Below are positions 49,883 to 59,032 of a stretch of 64,000 nucleotides of DNA, in pieces (the stretch's first letter is position 1; the number at the start of each line of letters is the position of its first letter). The DNA is from Pandoraea iniqua (GTDB taxonomy: Bacteria > Pseudomonadota > Gammaproteobacteria > Burkholderiales > Burkholderiaceae). The translations under genes and the position numbers were made by a program. The notes beneath the pieces were generated by a model, which was not told the origin of the DNA, did not search any database, and worked only from the letters and a program-made list of their open reading frames with translations. The stretch lies in assembly GCF_902459685.1 (NCBI RefSeq), contig NZ_CABPSF010000001.1, positions 868,001 to 932,000 of the forward strand. Reading direction: 5' to 3'.

Positions 49883-51441
49883 GACGTGAGGGCTCCGGAG
49901 GGTTGGGTGGCGTTGTGACGGTTGTCGTTCCAGCCGCCTTGCGATTCCAGCGCACGCGCCTGTTGCAGCAGCGCGTGGCGATCGACCTTATTGGTGCCCG
50001 CCCACGGCAGTTCGGTAACAAACGCGACACGGCGCGGATGCTGATAGGCGGGGCCGTTGGCGAGCGCGTGTTGTTTGAGCGCTTCAACCGTGAGCGTGCT
50101 GCCCGGCTGGCGCACGACGAACGCGACGGGCACGGCCGCGCGCTCTTCATCGGGCAACGGCACCACGCTGGCCTGACGAACTTCCGGGTGCGCTTCGAGC
50201 AGCTTCTCGACTTCGACCGGATAGATGTTCTCGCCCGCGCAGACGAACATGTCGTCGGCGCGGCCGACGAAGTAGAAGAAGCCATTGGCATCGCGGCGCA
50301 TCACGTCGCCGCTGTAATACCAGCCGTCATCGAGCACTTGTGCCGATTTCTCCGGCAGACGGTGATACCCATGCATGACCGCCGGGTTGCGCATGCACAG
50401 CACGCCTTGGTTGGCATCGGGGCCGTCGACGAGCTTCACGGCGTCGGGAGAGATCGGATAGCCGAGGGCGAGCGGGGGCAGGGGGATGCCTTCGGGATGC
50501 TGGCCGAAAATGCTGGGCCCCGCCTCCGTCGTGCCGTAGCCGTGGTGGATGTGGGTCTTGGGGAATGCGGCCTGAATGCGATCGAGCAGCGCCACGCTCA
50601 TGGGGGCCGAGCCGAGCATGACGCGTGCGAGCGACGAGAAATCGCGCCCGGCCAACGTCTGCGGGTCTTTGATCAGACGCGCGAACATCGTCGGCACGGC
50701 GGTCAGTACGGTGATGCGATAGCGCTCCAGTGCATCGACATACGACGGCACATCGAACGACGGCAGAATCACGATCGTGCCGTTTACCGAGAACGCGCGC
50801 TTCGCCATGAACAAGCCATTCATGTGAAACAGCGGTTGGGCCAGCAGATAGCGCTCGGCCGCAGGATCTTTCGGTTTGGCGTAGTTGACGGCCAGCGCCC
50901 AGAGTTGCCCCGCATGCGTGAGCGGCACGCCCTTGGGCTTGCCCGTCGAACCGGACGTGTAGAGCATCTGCGCGACGTCGTCATCTTGCGGTTGCACGGA
51001 CGGGAAGTCGGCCGGCTGCACTTGCGCGGCGAAACCTTCCGGACCGGCATCGTCGAAGTCGATCACGGGCACGCGCGCAGCGAGCGCCTCGCGGCGGGCA
51101 CCGTCGACGAACGCGAGGGCGATGTCGGCGTCATCGATCACGTAGTCGAGAATTTCGCGCGACTGCTTGATGTTGATCGGCACGGCAATGTACCCGGCAC
51201 GCATGATGCCGAAGTAGGCGATCAGGAACTCCGCGCGGTTGAGCGATGCGATGGCGACGTGCGCGCCAGCGGGCAGGCGGCGTGCGCGCAACGTGGCGGC
51301 GACACCGCCGGCCAGCCGGTGAATATCGGCATGCGTGTACGTGACCGGGCGGGCAGCATCGCGCAGGTCGACGATGGCGGGCGTGTCCAGAGGAAGGGTT
51401 CGGTCGACGAGGTCGCCGAGGTTATGCCAGCGGTGAGTCAT
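49879..51441 (-). CDS. AMP-dependent acyl-CoA synthetase/ligase
   Basis: A 520-residue adenylate-forming enzyme. The P-loop-like motif is QMLYTSGSTGKPKGVPLTH, the A5 region HHGYGTTEAGPS and the hinge D in WYYSGDVMRRDANGFFYFVG, with the C-terminal catalytic lysine expected in LPWAGTNKVDRHALL. It activates a carboxylic acid to its AMP ester and then CoA thioester. Together with thioesterase, SDR and MDR genes it suggests CoA-dependent degradation of an acid imported by the operon's ABC system. Substrate unknown; the family spans fatty, aromatic and branched acids. Confidence 0.9.
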   Translation of the reverse strand: MTHRWHNLGDLVDRTLPLDTPAIVDLRDAARPVTYTHADIHRLAGGVAATLRARRLPAGAHVAIASLNRAEFLIAYFGIMRAGYIAVPINIKQSREILDYVIDDADIALAFVDGARREALAARVPVIDFDDAGPEGFAAQVQPADFPSVQPQDDDVAQMLYTSGSTGKPKGVPLTHAGQLWALAVNYAKPKDPAAERYLLAQPLFHMNGLFMAKRAFSVNGTIVILPSFDVPSYVDALERYRITVLTAVPTMFARLIKDPQTLAGRDFSSLARVMLGSAPMSVALLDRIQAAFPKTHIHHGYGTTEAGPSIFGQHPEGIPLPPLALGYPISPDAVKLVDGPDANQGVLCMRNPAVMHGYHRLPEKSAQVLDDGWYYSGDVMRRDANGFFYFVGRADDMFVCAGENIYPVEVEKLLEAHPEVRQASVVPLPDEERAAVPVAFVVRQPGSTLTVEALKQHALANGPAYQHPRRVAFVTELPWAGTNKVDRHALLQQARALESQGGWNDNRHNATQPSGALTS

Positions 51442-51490
51442 GACGTTCAGGCAACAAAAGAGGTAACAAGGTCAGCGCAAAGTCGCGGAA

Positions 51491-52402
51491 TCAGCGTTTG
51501 CGCAGCGACGGATTGAGGGCATCGTTCAGGCCGTCGCCCACGAGGTTCAGCGCGAGTACGGCGAGCATGATCGCGATGCCGGGTTCGGCGCACAGATACC
51601 AGGACGAGCGAATCAACGTGCGGCCCTCGCCGATCTGGCGACCCCAGCTCGCGACGTTCGGGTCGCCCAGACCGAGGAACGCGATGACCGACTCGTAGAG
51701 AATCGCGCCGGCCACTACGAGCGTGCCCATCACGAGCACGGGCGGCAGCGCGTTGGGCAGCACTTCGCGCAGGGCGATGCGCCACGGCGACAGCCCGACC
51801 GTGCGGCAGGCCTGCACGAACTCGCGCGATTTGAACGACAGGCATTCGGCACGTGTCAGCCGTGCAATAGGCGGCCACGACACGAGCGCTACGGCGATCA
51901 CCGTGTTCTCGATGCGCGGCCCGAGAATCGCTACGACGGTCAGTACGAACACCACGTTGGGCACGATCTGGAACAGTTCGGTGAAACGCATGAGCACTTC
52001 GTCGAGCCAGCCGCCCCACCATGCCGCCATGGCCCCGATGCTCACGCCGATGGCCGTGGCGGCCAGACTCGCCACGAGCCCGATAGCGAGCGTGGCACGC
52101 GCGCCGTGGGCGAGCAGGGCGGCAATGTCGCGGCCGAGGGCGTCGGTGCCGAGCGGGTATTGCCATTGCTCGAACGGCCAGAGTTCGGGCGCTGCCACGA
52201 TGCGCAGCGGGTCGCCCGGATACCACCATCCCGCCCCCAACGCGACGATGACGATGAGCGCGAGCAACACCGCGCCCGCCACGGCGCCGCGATGACGAAG
52301 GAATTGTTGCCACGCGCGATGGTCGCGCTTGGTTCGGGCTTTGCCACCGGAGGCACCGGCCGGGGCAAGCGCATCGAGTGTCGGATCGGCGGAAGAAGTC
52401 AT
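51491..52402 (-). CDS. peptide/nickel-type ABC transporter permease (DppC-like)
   Basis: A 303-residue permease with about six helices and a hydrophilic N-terminus of about 40 residues. The ATPase-contact loop is FVQACRTVGLSPWRIALREV, then LPNALPPVLVMGTLVVAGA, and PLGTDALGRDIAALLAHGAR is the DppC/OppC signature before helix 2. It pairs with the DppB-like permease encoded just upstream to form the transmembrane channel of the importer. The 54-base gap between the two and the common strand indicate one transcript. Confidence 0.92.
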   Translation of the reverse strand: MTSSADPTLDALAPAGASGGKARTKRDHRAWQQFLRHRGAVAGAVLLALIVIVALGAGWWYPGDPLRIVAAPELWPFEQWQYPLGTDALGRDIAALLAHGARATLAIGLVASLAATAIGVSIGAMAAWWGGWLDEVLMRFTELFQIVPNVVFVLTVVAILGPRIENTVIAVALVSWPPIARLTRAECLSFKSREFVQACRTVGLSPWRIALREVLPNALPPVLVMGTLVVAGAILYESVIAFLGLGDPNVASWGRQIGEGRTLIRSSWYLCAEPGIAIMLAVLALNLVGDGLNDALNPSLRKR

Positions 52403-52456
52403 AAGCGTGTAGCCGGGGGCTTTGGAAGTACCTTGAGATGCCGCGAACGAGCCGTG

Positions 52457-53449
52457 TCAGGACGCTTGTGTCCGGATGCGGGGATCGAGTCGCGTGTAGA
52501 GCAGATCGACGGCGATATTCGCGACGATGACGAGCGCCGAACTCAGTACGAGCAGACCAAGCACGACCGGATAGTTGCGGCTCATCACGCTGTCGAACAG
52601 CACGCCGCCGATGCCGGGCCAACTGAATACCGCTTCGACGACGATGCTGCCGCCGAGCACCGTGCCCAGTTGCAGGCCGAGCAGCGTGACCACCGGCAAC
52701 ATGGCATTGCGCACCATGTGCCGCACGATCACTGCGCGGCGTGTGAGCCCCTTAGCGAGTGCCGTTCGCACGTAGTCCTGCCGTGCGACTTCGAGCATCG
52801 ACGCGCGCATGACGCGTGCATAGGTGGCCGCGTAGAAAAGGCCAAGCGTGAGGGCGGGCAGTGCGAGGTGATGCAGCACGTCGAGCGACGCATGCCACGC
52901 GCCGATGACACCGGTGCCGTAGTCCATGCCGATGGTCGTCATGCCGCCCACGGGAAACCAGCCGAGCTTCACCGAGAACAGAATGATCATCATGATGCCG
53001 AGCCAGAAACTCGGCGCGGCGAAGCACACCACGGCAGCGGCCGAGACGAGCGTGTCGCGCCAAGTGTTGACGTTCACGGCCGCTGCGACCCCTGCCGTCA
53101 CACCGACCAGCACGGCGATCACCAGACTGGCGAGCATCAGCACGAGCGTGGCCGGCAGGTGCGCCATGATCACGTCGAATACCGGCAGGTTGTGACGATA
53201 CGAATAGCCGAGATCGAGATGCGCGACAGCATTGACGTAATGCAGCAACTGCTCCCACAGCGGCTTGTCCATGCCGTAGGTCACGCGCAGGCGCTCGATC
53301 AATGCCGGGTCGGTGACCTGCTGCTCGGCGGTCATCACGTCGAGCAGCGTGCCGGGCACCGACTGGATCAGGCAGAAGTTCATGACGATGACGCCAAGCA
53401 GCAGCGGCACGGCCTGCACCAGACGGCGAAACAACAGACGCGTCACCAT
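52457..53449 (-). CDS. peptide/nickel-type ABC transporter permease (DppB-like)
   Basis: A 330-residue permease starting MVTRLLFRRLVQAVPLLLGV, the usual DppB/OppB N-terminus. The large periplasmic loop and SYRHNLPVFDVIMAHLPATL precede the second helix, and the cytoplasmic coupling loop is QDYVRTALAKGLTRRAVIVR, followed by HMVRNAMLPVVTLLGLQLG. It forms the importer channel with the DppC-like partner. Classical substrates of this type are di- and oligopeptides, but also nickel chelates, glutathione or opines. Confidence 0.93.
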   Translation of the reverse strand: MVTRLLFRRLVQAVPLLLGVIVMNFCLIQSVPGTLLDVMTAEQQVTDPALIERLRVTYGMDKPLWEQLLHYVNAVAHLDLGYSYRHNLPVFDVIMAHLPATLVLMLASLVIAVLVGVTAGVAAAVNVNTWRDTLVSAAAVVCFAAPSFWLGIMMIILFSVKLGWFPVGGMTTIGMDYGTGVIGAWHASLDVLHHLALPALTLGLFYAATYARVMRASMLEVARQDYVRTALAKGLTRRAVIVRHMVRNAMLPVVTLLGLQLGTVLGGSIVVEAVFSWPGIGGVLFDSVMSRNYPVVLGLLVLSSALVIVANIAVDLLYTRLDPRIRTQAS

Positions 53450-53473
53450 GGCAGTCGCCTCCTCATCGGGACG

Positions 53474-55135
53474 TCACGACGCAAGCCAGACGTCGGCGAG
53501 CGCATCGCCCTGCACGTTGGCACTGGTCGTGGCACTGCGCACGTTGGTACGCGAGAGCGTGAACGATTCCATCTCGACGAGTGGCACCAGTGGCACGTCG
53601 GTGGCCGCCAGACGGGCGAAGTCGTGCGCGAGCTGCTTGCGCTTGGCGTTATCGGTCTCGACCGTGAGCCGGTCGACCAGCGCATCCATGGCCGGGTTCG
53701 AATAGCCGGTCGCGTTGCGGAACGCCGCGCCCTTGACGATGCCGTCCGTCGTGAAGAACTGCGTCACCACCGGCACCAGCTCCAGCGGCGCGGTGAAGTT
53801 CGACACGGCGATGTCGTAGTCGTAATCGCTGTAGATGCGCTTGAGTGCCGTGGCGCGGTCCACCGAATCGAGCTTCACGGTGATGCCGACGTCCTGAAAC
53901 GCCTGCTTCAGATACTGGCCGAGCTTCGCGTTCTCTTCGAACCACGCGGCGGCGACGAGATTGATGGTGAAGCGCGAGCCGTTCTTTTTCGGCAGTCCGG
54001 CGGCATCGAGCAGGGCGTTGGCCTTGGCCGGGTCGAACGGATACTTGGGCACGTCGTCGGTGAAGAACAGCGGGTTGCTGCGGAAGATCGGCGACACCGC
54101 CGGTTTGCCGCGCCCGAAGTAGATCGTGTCGATGATGAACTTGCGGTCGATGGCGAGCAGCAGCGCCTGCCGGACTTCACGGCGCTTGACGTGTTCGCGT
54201 CGTTGATTGAATTCCACCGTGACCGTCCACGCGGCGTTTTCATAGCCCTTGGTGTCGAGCACGATCTTGCCGGTCTTGACCAGACGGTCGATCTCGCGCC
54301 CGGGCACCGGGTTCGAGAATGCCACGCCGAGTTCGCCGGTTTCCAGCGCGGCCGCGCGCGATGCGGGGTCGCCCCACCAGCGGATGATCAGCTTGTCCGG
54401 ATACGGTTGCGCCGCGTTCCAGTACTGCTCGTTGCGGGAATACGCGACGTGGCTGCCGCGCACCCACTGCCCGTACTTCCACGGACCGGTGCCGACGGGC
54501 GTGTTGTTGAGCGGGTTCGTGATGATGTCTTTGCCCGCATACAGATGCTTGGGCACGACGACCTGATACTGCCCGGCGAGAATCGATTTGAAGAAGAACT
54601 CCGGCACTGGGGTGGTGAATTCGAGCTTCACGGTATGCGCATCGACGGCGCTCACACGCTTGAGCGCCTTGAGCGCGACGCCCGCAGAGATCGGCTTCCA
54701 GTGCTCCTGCACGTTGTAGACGACATCGTCGGCAGTGAACGGCGTGCCATCGTGCCAGCGCACGTTCTGGCGCAGCGCGACGGTGTAGGTTTTGAAGTCG
54801 GCAGAGGCGCGCACGTCGGTCGCAAGCACCGGCTGAAACGCCAGCTTCTCGTCGATCTTGAGCAGGCGTTCGAGAATCTTGGTCGAGGTCATGAACGGGC
54901 TGGAGCCACCACCACCCGGCACAAACAGCGCCTGCGGTTCGAGCCCGCCCCAACTGGCCACGAGCGTGCCGCCACGGCGCGGGACACCAGCACCCGGCGC
55001 ATCGGCGGCGACGGCACGCGTCGGCGAGATCAGCCAACCCGTGGTGCCGGCAACAGTGGCAGCAGCGGTGGCGAGCGTGCCGCCAGCGGTGCGGTAGAGG
55101 AAGTGGCGTCGGGACATGCCCCGGGTATTGCGCAT
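53474..55135 (-). CDS. ABC transporter substrate-binding protein, family 5 (DppA-like), Tat signal
   Basis: A 553-residue periplasmic binding protein. The N-terminus MSRRHFLYRTAGGTLATAAA carries a twin-arginine motif (SRRHFL) followed by a hydrophobic stretch, so it is probably Tat-exported. The mature protein has the family 5 signature region TYTVALRQNVRWHDGTPFTA followed by DDVVYNVQEHW, and DKLIIRWWGDPASRAAALET. It delivers peptide-like ligands to the DppBC-type permeases. A Tat signal on this family is known but less common than Sec and suggests folding or cofactor binding before export. Confidence 0.9.
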   Translation of the reverse strand: MRNTRGMSRRHFLYRTAGGTLATAAATVAGTTGWLISPTRAVAADAPGAGVPRRGGTLVASWGGLEPQALFVPGGGGSSPFMTSTKILERLLKIDEKLAFQPVLATDVRASADFKTYTVALRQNVRWHDGTPFTADDVVYNVQEHWKPISAGVALKALKRVSAVDAHTVKLEFTTPVPEFFFKSILAGQYQVVVPKHLYAGKDIITNPLNNTPVGTGPWKYGQWVRGSHVAYSRNEQYWNAAQPYPDKLIIRWWGDPASRAAALETGELGVAFSNPVPGREIDRLVKTGKIVLDTKGYENAAWTVTVEFNQRREHVKRREVRQALLLAIDRKFIIDTIYFGRGKPAVSPIFRSNPLFFTDDVPKYPFDPAKANALLDAAGLPKKNGSRFTINLVAAAWFEENAKLGQYLKQAFQDVGITVKLDSVDRATALKRIYSDYDYDIAVSNFTAPLELVPVVTQFFTTDGIVKGAAFRNATGYSNPAMDALVDRLTVETDNAKRKQLAHDFARLAATDVPLVPLVEMESFTLSRTNVRSATTSANVQGDALADVWLAS

Positions 55136-55233
55136 GATGAACTCCGGAAAACGCGGCGCTCACGCGTTTGCGCTGGCGCCTTGATACGTGTGGCGTACGT
55201 CGTTGCGGCGGGTTGGCCGCATCAATTAGTGCT

Positions 55234-55671
55234 TCAGGCCGGTGGCAGCGTGGCGTAGCTCGCGCGGCCGATGGCCACGAGGGCGCCCTGCGAATTAAAG
55301 AGATCGACGTCGGCTACGCCGATGCTCTTGCCAAGGCGGCGCACGTGGGCAACGGCGCGCAGGTCGGTATCGATGGCCGGCCGCAGATAATCCACGCGGA
55401 AGTTGACCGTCGGCAGACCGCGGCCGACGAGCATGCCCACGGCAAAGTCACCGACCGTATCGATCACGGCCGCGAGCGGGCCGCCATGCCACTGACGGGT
55501 GCCCGAGCCGCGTTCGAACGCGTTCTGAAACGGAATCTCGACGTCGAGCGTCTGCGCGTCATGGTCGATGCCGGTTACGCGCATGCCGAGCCACGCGATG
55601 AAGGTCGACTTGTCGAACGCCTGCTGTACCTGTTCGGCGGAGAGCGTGACGGGGGTGGCCGCGGTGCTCAT
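55234..55671 (-). CDS. PaaI-type hotdog thioesterase
   Basis: A 145-residue hotdog-fold protein: FIAWLGMRVTGIDHDAQTLD, RQWHGGPLAAVIDTVGDFAV (with the HGG motif and catalytic Asp), and VNFRVDYLRPAIDTDL. It hydrolyses short acyl or phenylacyl-CoA thioesters. The start overlaps the MDR-type gene stop as ATGA, so it is coupled to it. In an operon with an acyl-CoA ligase it may release CoA from stalled intermediates. Confidence 0.87.
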   Translation of the reverse strand: MSTAATPVTLSAEQVQQAFDKSTFIAWLGMRVTGIDHDAQTLDVEIPFQNAFERGSGTRQWHGGPLAAVIDTVGDFAVGMLVGRGLPTVNFRVDYLRPAIDTDLRAVAHVRRLGKSIGVADVDLFNSQGALVAIGRASYATLPPA

Positions 55672-56684
55672 GCGGCCACCAGTACCTTGCCGACGATCTG
55701 GCGGTTTTCCAGCGAGGCGAGGGCGTCGGCACCTTGTTCCAGCGGCCACTTCTTGTCGACGAGCACGCGCAGCTTGCCGGAGGCGACGAGGTCGAGCAGT
55801 TCGTGCAGGTCTTCGCGCTCCCAGCCGTTCGAGCCGCGCACTTGCAATTCGAACGTCCAGATGAAGCGCAGGTCTTCCTTGGGATCGAAGCCGGCGGTGG
55901 CGCCACAAGTCAGAATGCGGCCGCCTTGGCGCAGACAGCGCAGCGAGCGCGTCCACGTATCGCCGCCGGTGAAGTTCACGACGACGTCCACGCCGCCGTT
56001 GTTGCCAGCGCCGCGACGGCGTGCCGCCTTGCCGTAACGCGTGCGTACGACTTCCACAAAGTCTTCTTCGGTGTAGAGGATGATGTCGTCCGCGCCGATT
56101 TCGCGCAGGCGCTCGCCTTTCTCGACCGAGCCTGCGCAAGCAATGACCTCTGCACCAGCCAGCTTGGCGAGTTGCACGGCGCACACGCCGACGCCGCCGC
56201 TGGCGCCGAGAATCAGCACGCGCTCACCGGCTTTCACCTGTCCGATGCGCTGCATCATTCGCAGTGCAGTGCCATAGGCCACCGGCAATGCTGCGGCGTC
56301 GTCAAACGAGACGGCGTCCGGCAGGCGTACGAGCTGGTGCGCCGGCACGCGGCACAGTTCGGCCAGACCGCCGTGGGTGGTCTCGCCGACGAGGCCGCCG
56401 GTCACGCGATTGATCGGGTCGACCAGCACGCGCTCACCGACTTGCCAGCCTTCGACGCCCGGGCCGATGCTGGCGATTTCGCCGGCGACATCGAGCCCGA
56501 TGATGACGGGGAACGGCAGCTTGATGCCGGGCATGCCGCGGCGGGTGAACACGTCGTGATAGTTCAGCGACGAGGCGCGCACGCGCAGCACCACTTCGCC
56601 GTCGCCGGCCACGGGATCGGGGAAATCGGTTTCGAGACGGAGGGCGTCGTTGCCGCCGTGTTCACGCAGGACAATAGCTTTCAT
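55668..56684 (-). CDS. zinc-free MDR oxidoreductase (quinone reductase/crotonyl-CoA reductase-like)
   Basis: A 338-residue medium-chain reductase beginning MKAIVLREHGGNDALRLETD. The GroES-like domain has VILRVRASSLNYHDVFTRRG; the cofactor motif is LILGASGGVGVCAVQLAKLA. It has VLRVRASSLNYHDVF in place of the zinc-ligand pattern GHE, and no structural zinc cysteines are seen, so it belongs to the quinone oxidoreductase-like branch that uses NADPH. Candidate reactions include reduction of an enoyl-CoA or quinone. Coupled to the thioesterase gene that follows it. Confidence 0.85.
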   Translation of the reverse strand: MKAIVLREHGGNDALRLETDFPDPVAGDGEVVLRVRASSLNYHDVFTRRGMPGIKLPFPVIIGLDVAGEIASIGPGVEGWQVGERVLVDPINRVTGGLVGETTHGGLAELCRVPAHQLVRLPDAVSFDDAAALPVAYGTALRMMQRIGQVKAGERVLILGASGGVGVCAVQLAKLAGAEVIACAGSVEKGERLREIGADDIILYTEEDFVEVVRTRYGKAARRRGAGNNGGVDVVVNFTGGDTWTRSLRCLRQGGRILTCGATAGFDPKEDLRFIWTFELQVRGSNGWEREDLHELLDLVASGKLRVLVDKKWPLEQGADALASLENRQIVGKVLVAA

Positions 56685-56862
56685 AGTGGCGATTCGTCAG
56701 TTTCAGGGTGAGCGACGCCCTCGGGCAGTCGCCGATCATTTAAAAAAGAAAGCGGGAAACGAACCCTGTTGGTGCCTATCGATGCAGGACGCGGCTGATG
56801 TGGCTTATGCCGCGGAGCATCGAGTCGGGATTGGTTGGGGCCGTATCGGGAAGGTCAGGCGG

Positions 56863-57978
56863 TCATGGGGCTTCGGGCGCGCTCGCCAGTCCGTGAATCG
56901 CCTGCGCCGTGATTTGCAGGCCATGCGTGAGCACGCTGTTGCGCCACACCGACGACACCGGCACGAACGCGTCGAGCACGTCGGCGCGCAATTGACGGTC
57001 GCGCAGCGCATCGGGTTTGGCCGGTGCACGTGAGCGAAGCCACTGGTCGAGCCGGTTGGCGACGCTGGCGTTCGAGCCGCGCGTGCCGAATTCGACCACA
57101 GCCCCGATCACCGGGCGGCCTTTGGCGAATTGCTCCACACCACGGAACACGAGGCCCTGATAGTCGGGGCGGCGCAGGCCGTGAGGGCGTTGATCGAGCA
57201 CACGTTCCGCACCCCACCAGCGGGCGGCTTCGCGTTGCTCGGCGCTGTCTTCGCCGTTGAAGCAAAGGAAGAACGGCTCGCCGTACTCGCCAATGCCTGT
57301 GTGCCAGTCGATCAGGCCGATGCGCTGCGCCTGCGACAGGTCGCGCTCGATAATCGTCTGAAGCGTGACGTTCGACCATTCGCGCGACTGGCCGCCATAA
57401 ATCAGGCCGTCCGGGTGCGTGTACTGACCGCTCGCCAGCGTGTTGAACAGGGCGTCGGCACCCTGCTCGGCACGAAACGCATCGATGGTGCGTGCGCTTT
57501 GCGCGAGACCGTCAGTGGTCCATTCCAGCGGAATCAGATGCTCGTGCAGCGTCGCGTAGGCGGTGTTCTGCGGATACGGCTTGGCATGGTCGACGAAGTT
57601 GCGATTCAGATCGACGTTGTGCTCGGTCGTACGCGTGGCATGCGCAAAGCCGTAGGGATTGAGCGCATGCACGAAGGTCACGGCCACATCGGCGGGCAGC
57701 GAGTGGGCGGCGTGCGTGAGCCACGCCGTTTGCACGGCAGACCCTGCGCCGCCTTCGAGCCCATGCGTGCCGCTGATCGCGAGCAGTTGATGCGGTGCGC
57801 GTGCGGGCCCAAGCCGGGCGACATCGATGCTCAGCTCACTGCCGTCGGGCGCTTTCGCGTCCGGGTGAACGTAAGTGCTGAGGTCGGCACCGGCGTGATC
57901 GGCCGCGGTGCGAAAGCGTTGACGCGCGTCCGCATAGTCCACACCGAACGCCTGCCACCAAGTGGGTTGCTGGCTCAT
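56863..57978 (-). CDS. DUF2817 family, M14-like zinc peptidase/deacylase
   Basis: A 371-residue DUF2817 protein related to M14 carboxypeptidases and aspartoacylases. The zinc pair appears as H-x-x-E in LAISGTHGLEGGAGSAVQTA and a His in GLIDWHTGIGEYGEPFFLCF; ALNPYGFAHATRTTEHNVDLN and a late GAVVEFGTRGS with the probable catalytic Glu complete the pattern. It should hydrolyse an amide, either a C-terminal peptide bond or an N-acyl amino acid. Encoded with a peptide-type importer, it is the natural candidate for splitting the imported compound. The start overlaps the VOC gene stop as ATGA. Confidence 0.83.
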   Translation of the reverse strand: MSQQPTWWQAFGVDYADARQRFRTAADHAGADLSTYVHPDAKAPDGSELSIDVARLGPARAPHQLLAISGTHGLEGGAGSAVQTAWLTHAAHSLPADVAVTFVHALNPYGFAHATRTTEHNVDLNRNFVDHAKPYPQNTAYATLHEHLIPLEWTTDGLAQSARTIDAFRAEQGADALFNTLASGQYTHPDGLIYGGQSREWSNVTLQTIIERDLSQAQRIGLIDWHTGIGEYGEPFFLCFNGEDSAEQREAARWWGAERVLDQRPHGLRRPDYQGLVFRGVEQFAKGRPVIGAVVEFGTRGSNASVANRLDQWLRSRAPAKPDALRDRQLRADVLDAFVPVSSVWRNSVLTHGLQITAQAIHGLASAPEAP

Positions 57979-58835
57979 GCCAGATCTCCCTCGATGAATT
58001 GCAGCGCGACGTGGAAGCCATCGGCGGCGGCCACCAGCACGCTGCCGTCGGCCAGCGTCGTCGACGGCACGCGGTTTTCCTTGAGCGTAGCGAGTACTTG
58101 GGCGAGCGAGCGCGTGCGCAGAATGAGTGCGACGTTGCGTTCGCTGCCGTCTTGCGTCGTCTCGACCTTGCCGAAGCGGCGTTCGGCCTCGGCGGGCGTG
58201 ACGAATTGCACGCGCGCGCGGCCGGCTTGCAGCGCATAGCCGTCGTGACCCGAGGCCGTGAGCACGCCCGGGCCAAAGACGCGGTCGTAGAGGGCAGCGG
58301 TCACGGCAGGGTTCGGCGACGCGATGACGAAGCCGACGATGTCGGTCACGCCATTCGGGTGTTCACGCCACTCATCGCGCCACACGTGTTCGGGCGTGAA
58401 GTGGTGGCAGAAGAACGTGCGGCCGTTGCGCACGAGTTCTGTCGCGAGGCGCACGGTACGGAAGCGGGCATCTTGCGTGGTGCCGGCGGGCAGGCGCACC
58501 GGGCGGAAGAATTCGGCCGGGGTTTCCACGGCGACGCCGCGCGCTTCGAGACCGGCATGCAGCGCGTGCGAGTCTTGCGTCTTGAAGACGAGTCCGGTGA
58601 GGCCGAGCGGAGCCTGCGTGACGTCGGGGCGTGCGGTCGACTTGCCGGCCTCATAGCCGAGCAGTTCGAGATAGTTCTCGCCGAAGATGGCCAGATGGTT
58701 GCTCGTGCCCAGCGAATGGTGACCGCGCTCGGTCAGGGCGAAGCCCAGACGGCGGTAGGTGTCGACGGAGGCTTCGAGTTCGCCTTTGACGTTGATGACA
58801 ACGTGATCGAGGACCGGGGCGGGGATCTGGCTCAT
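57975..58835 (-). CDS. VOC-family (glyoxalase_3-like) protein
   Basis: A 286-residue protein starting MSQIPAPVLDHVVINVKGEL. The first module (residues 8-165) is of the Glyoxalase_3 type, which includes enzymes cleaving sizeable substrates; HHSLGTSNHLAIFGENYLEL and RTFFCHHFTPEHVWRDEWRE carry candidate metal ligands. A second VOC-like part follows (DIVGFVIASPNPAVTAALYD). Reaction unknown; isomerisation, lyase or dioxygenase chemistry are all possible. It is near the start of the operon and overlaps a possible 39-residue leader peptide gene upstream (ATGA). Confidence 0.82.
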   Translation of the reverse strand: MSQIPAPVLDHVVINVKGELEASVDTYRRLGFALTERGHHSLGTSNHLAIFGENYLELLGYEAGKSTARPDVTQAPLGLTGLVFKTQDSHALHAGLEARGVAVETPAEFFRPVRLPAGTTQDARFRTVRLATELVRNGRTFFCHHFTPEHVWRDEWREHPNGVTDIVGFVIASPNPAVTAALYDRVFGPGVLTASGHDGYALQAGRARVQFVTPAEAERRFGKVETTQDGSERNVALILRTRSLAQVLATLKENRVPSTTLADGSVLVAAADGFHVALQFIEGDLA

Positions 58836-58951
58836 GCGCGGCCCCCGTTGCTGAGGCGTTGGCGGCGCTGGATCAGCGGGAATGAAATGAACGAAACGGA
58901 CGAAACGAGGGTGGCGGCGATGGCAACGCCTTGATCGATACGACTGGACAC
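58832..58951 (-). CDS. possible 39-residue single-pass membrane peptide
   Basis: Short open frame that is first after a promoter. GTG at 58951 follows GGGAG by five bases; the product starts with a short polar stretch, then one hydrophobic segment of about 19 residues (VAIAATLVSSVSFISFPLI) and a basic tail (QRRQRLSNGGRA). Its TGA overlaps the ATG of the VOC gene (ATGA), as expected of translational coupling. It could be a small inner-membrane protein or merely a leader that drives translation of the next gene. No homologue is known to me; the evidence is position, ribosome site and hydrophobicity. Confidence 0.45.
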   Translation of the reverse strand: MSSRIDQGVAIAATLVSSVSFISFPLIQRRQRLSNGGRA

Positions 58952-58984
58952 GACAGCTCCCGGCAGGAATAGGACGACGCGTCC

Positions 58985-59012
58985 ATTCTAGGAGGAAGTG
59001 TCCGCCGGGCAA
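58985..59012 (-). promoter_or_regulatory. putative promoter of the 59-47 kb operon
   Basis: On the minus strand TTGCCC (59007-59012), 16 bases, TAGAAT (58985-58990; five of six consensus). Transcription would begin near 58978, some 27 bases before the possible 39-residue peptide. Found by eye. Confidence 0.45.
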
Positions 59013-59032
59013 ACTGACCGTTTTTGCTTTGC

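Noticed and set aside
49903-51516. Plus-strand open frame of 537 codons antisense to the acyl-CoA synthetase
   Set aside because: Same artefact: the opposite strand encodes a clear adenylate-forming enzyme with all motifs.
52106-55258. Plus-strand open frame of 1050 codons antisense to the ABC transporter genes
   Set aside because: It has no domain, is rich in His/Arg/Gln as expected of antisense high-GC codons, and overlaps three well-identified genes on the other strand.
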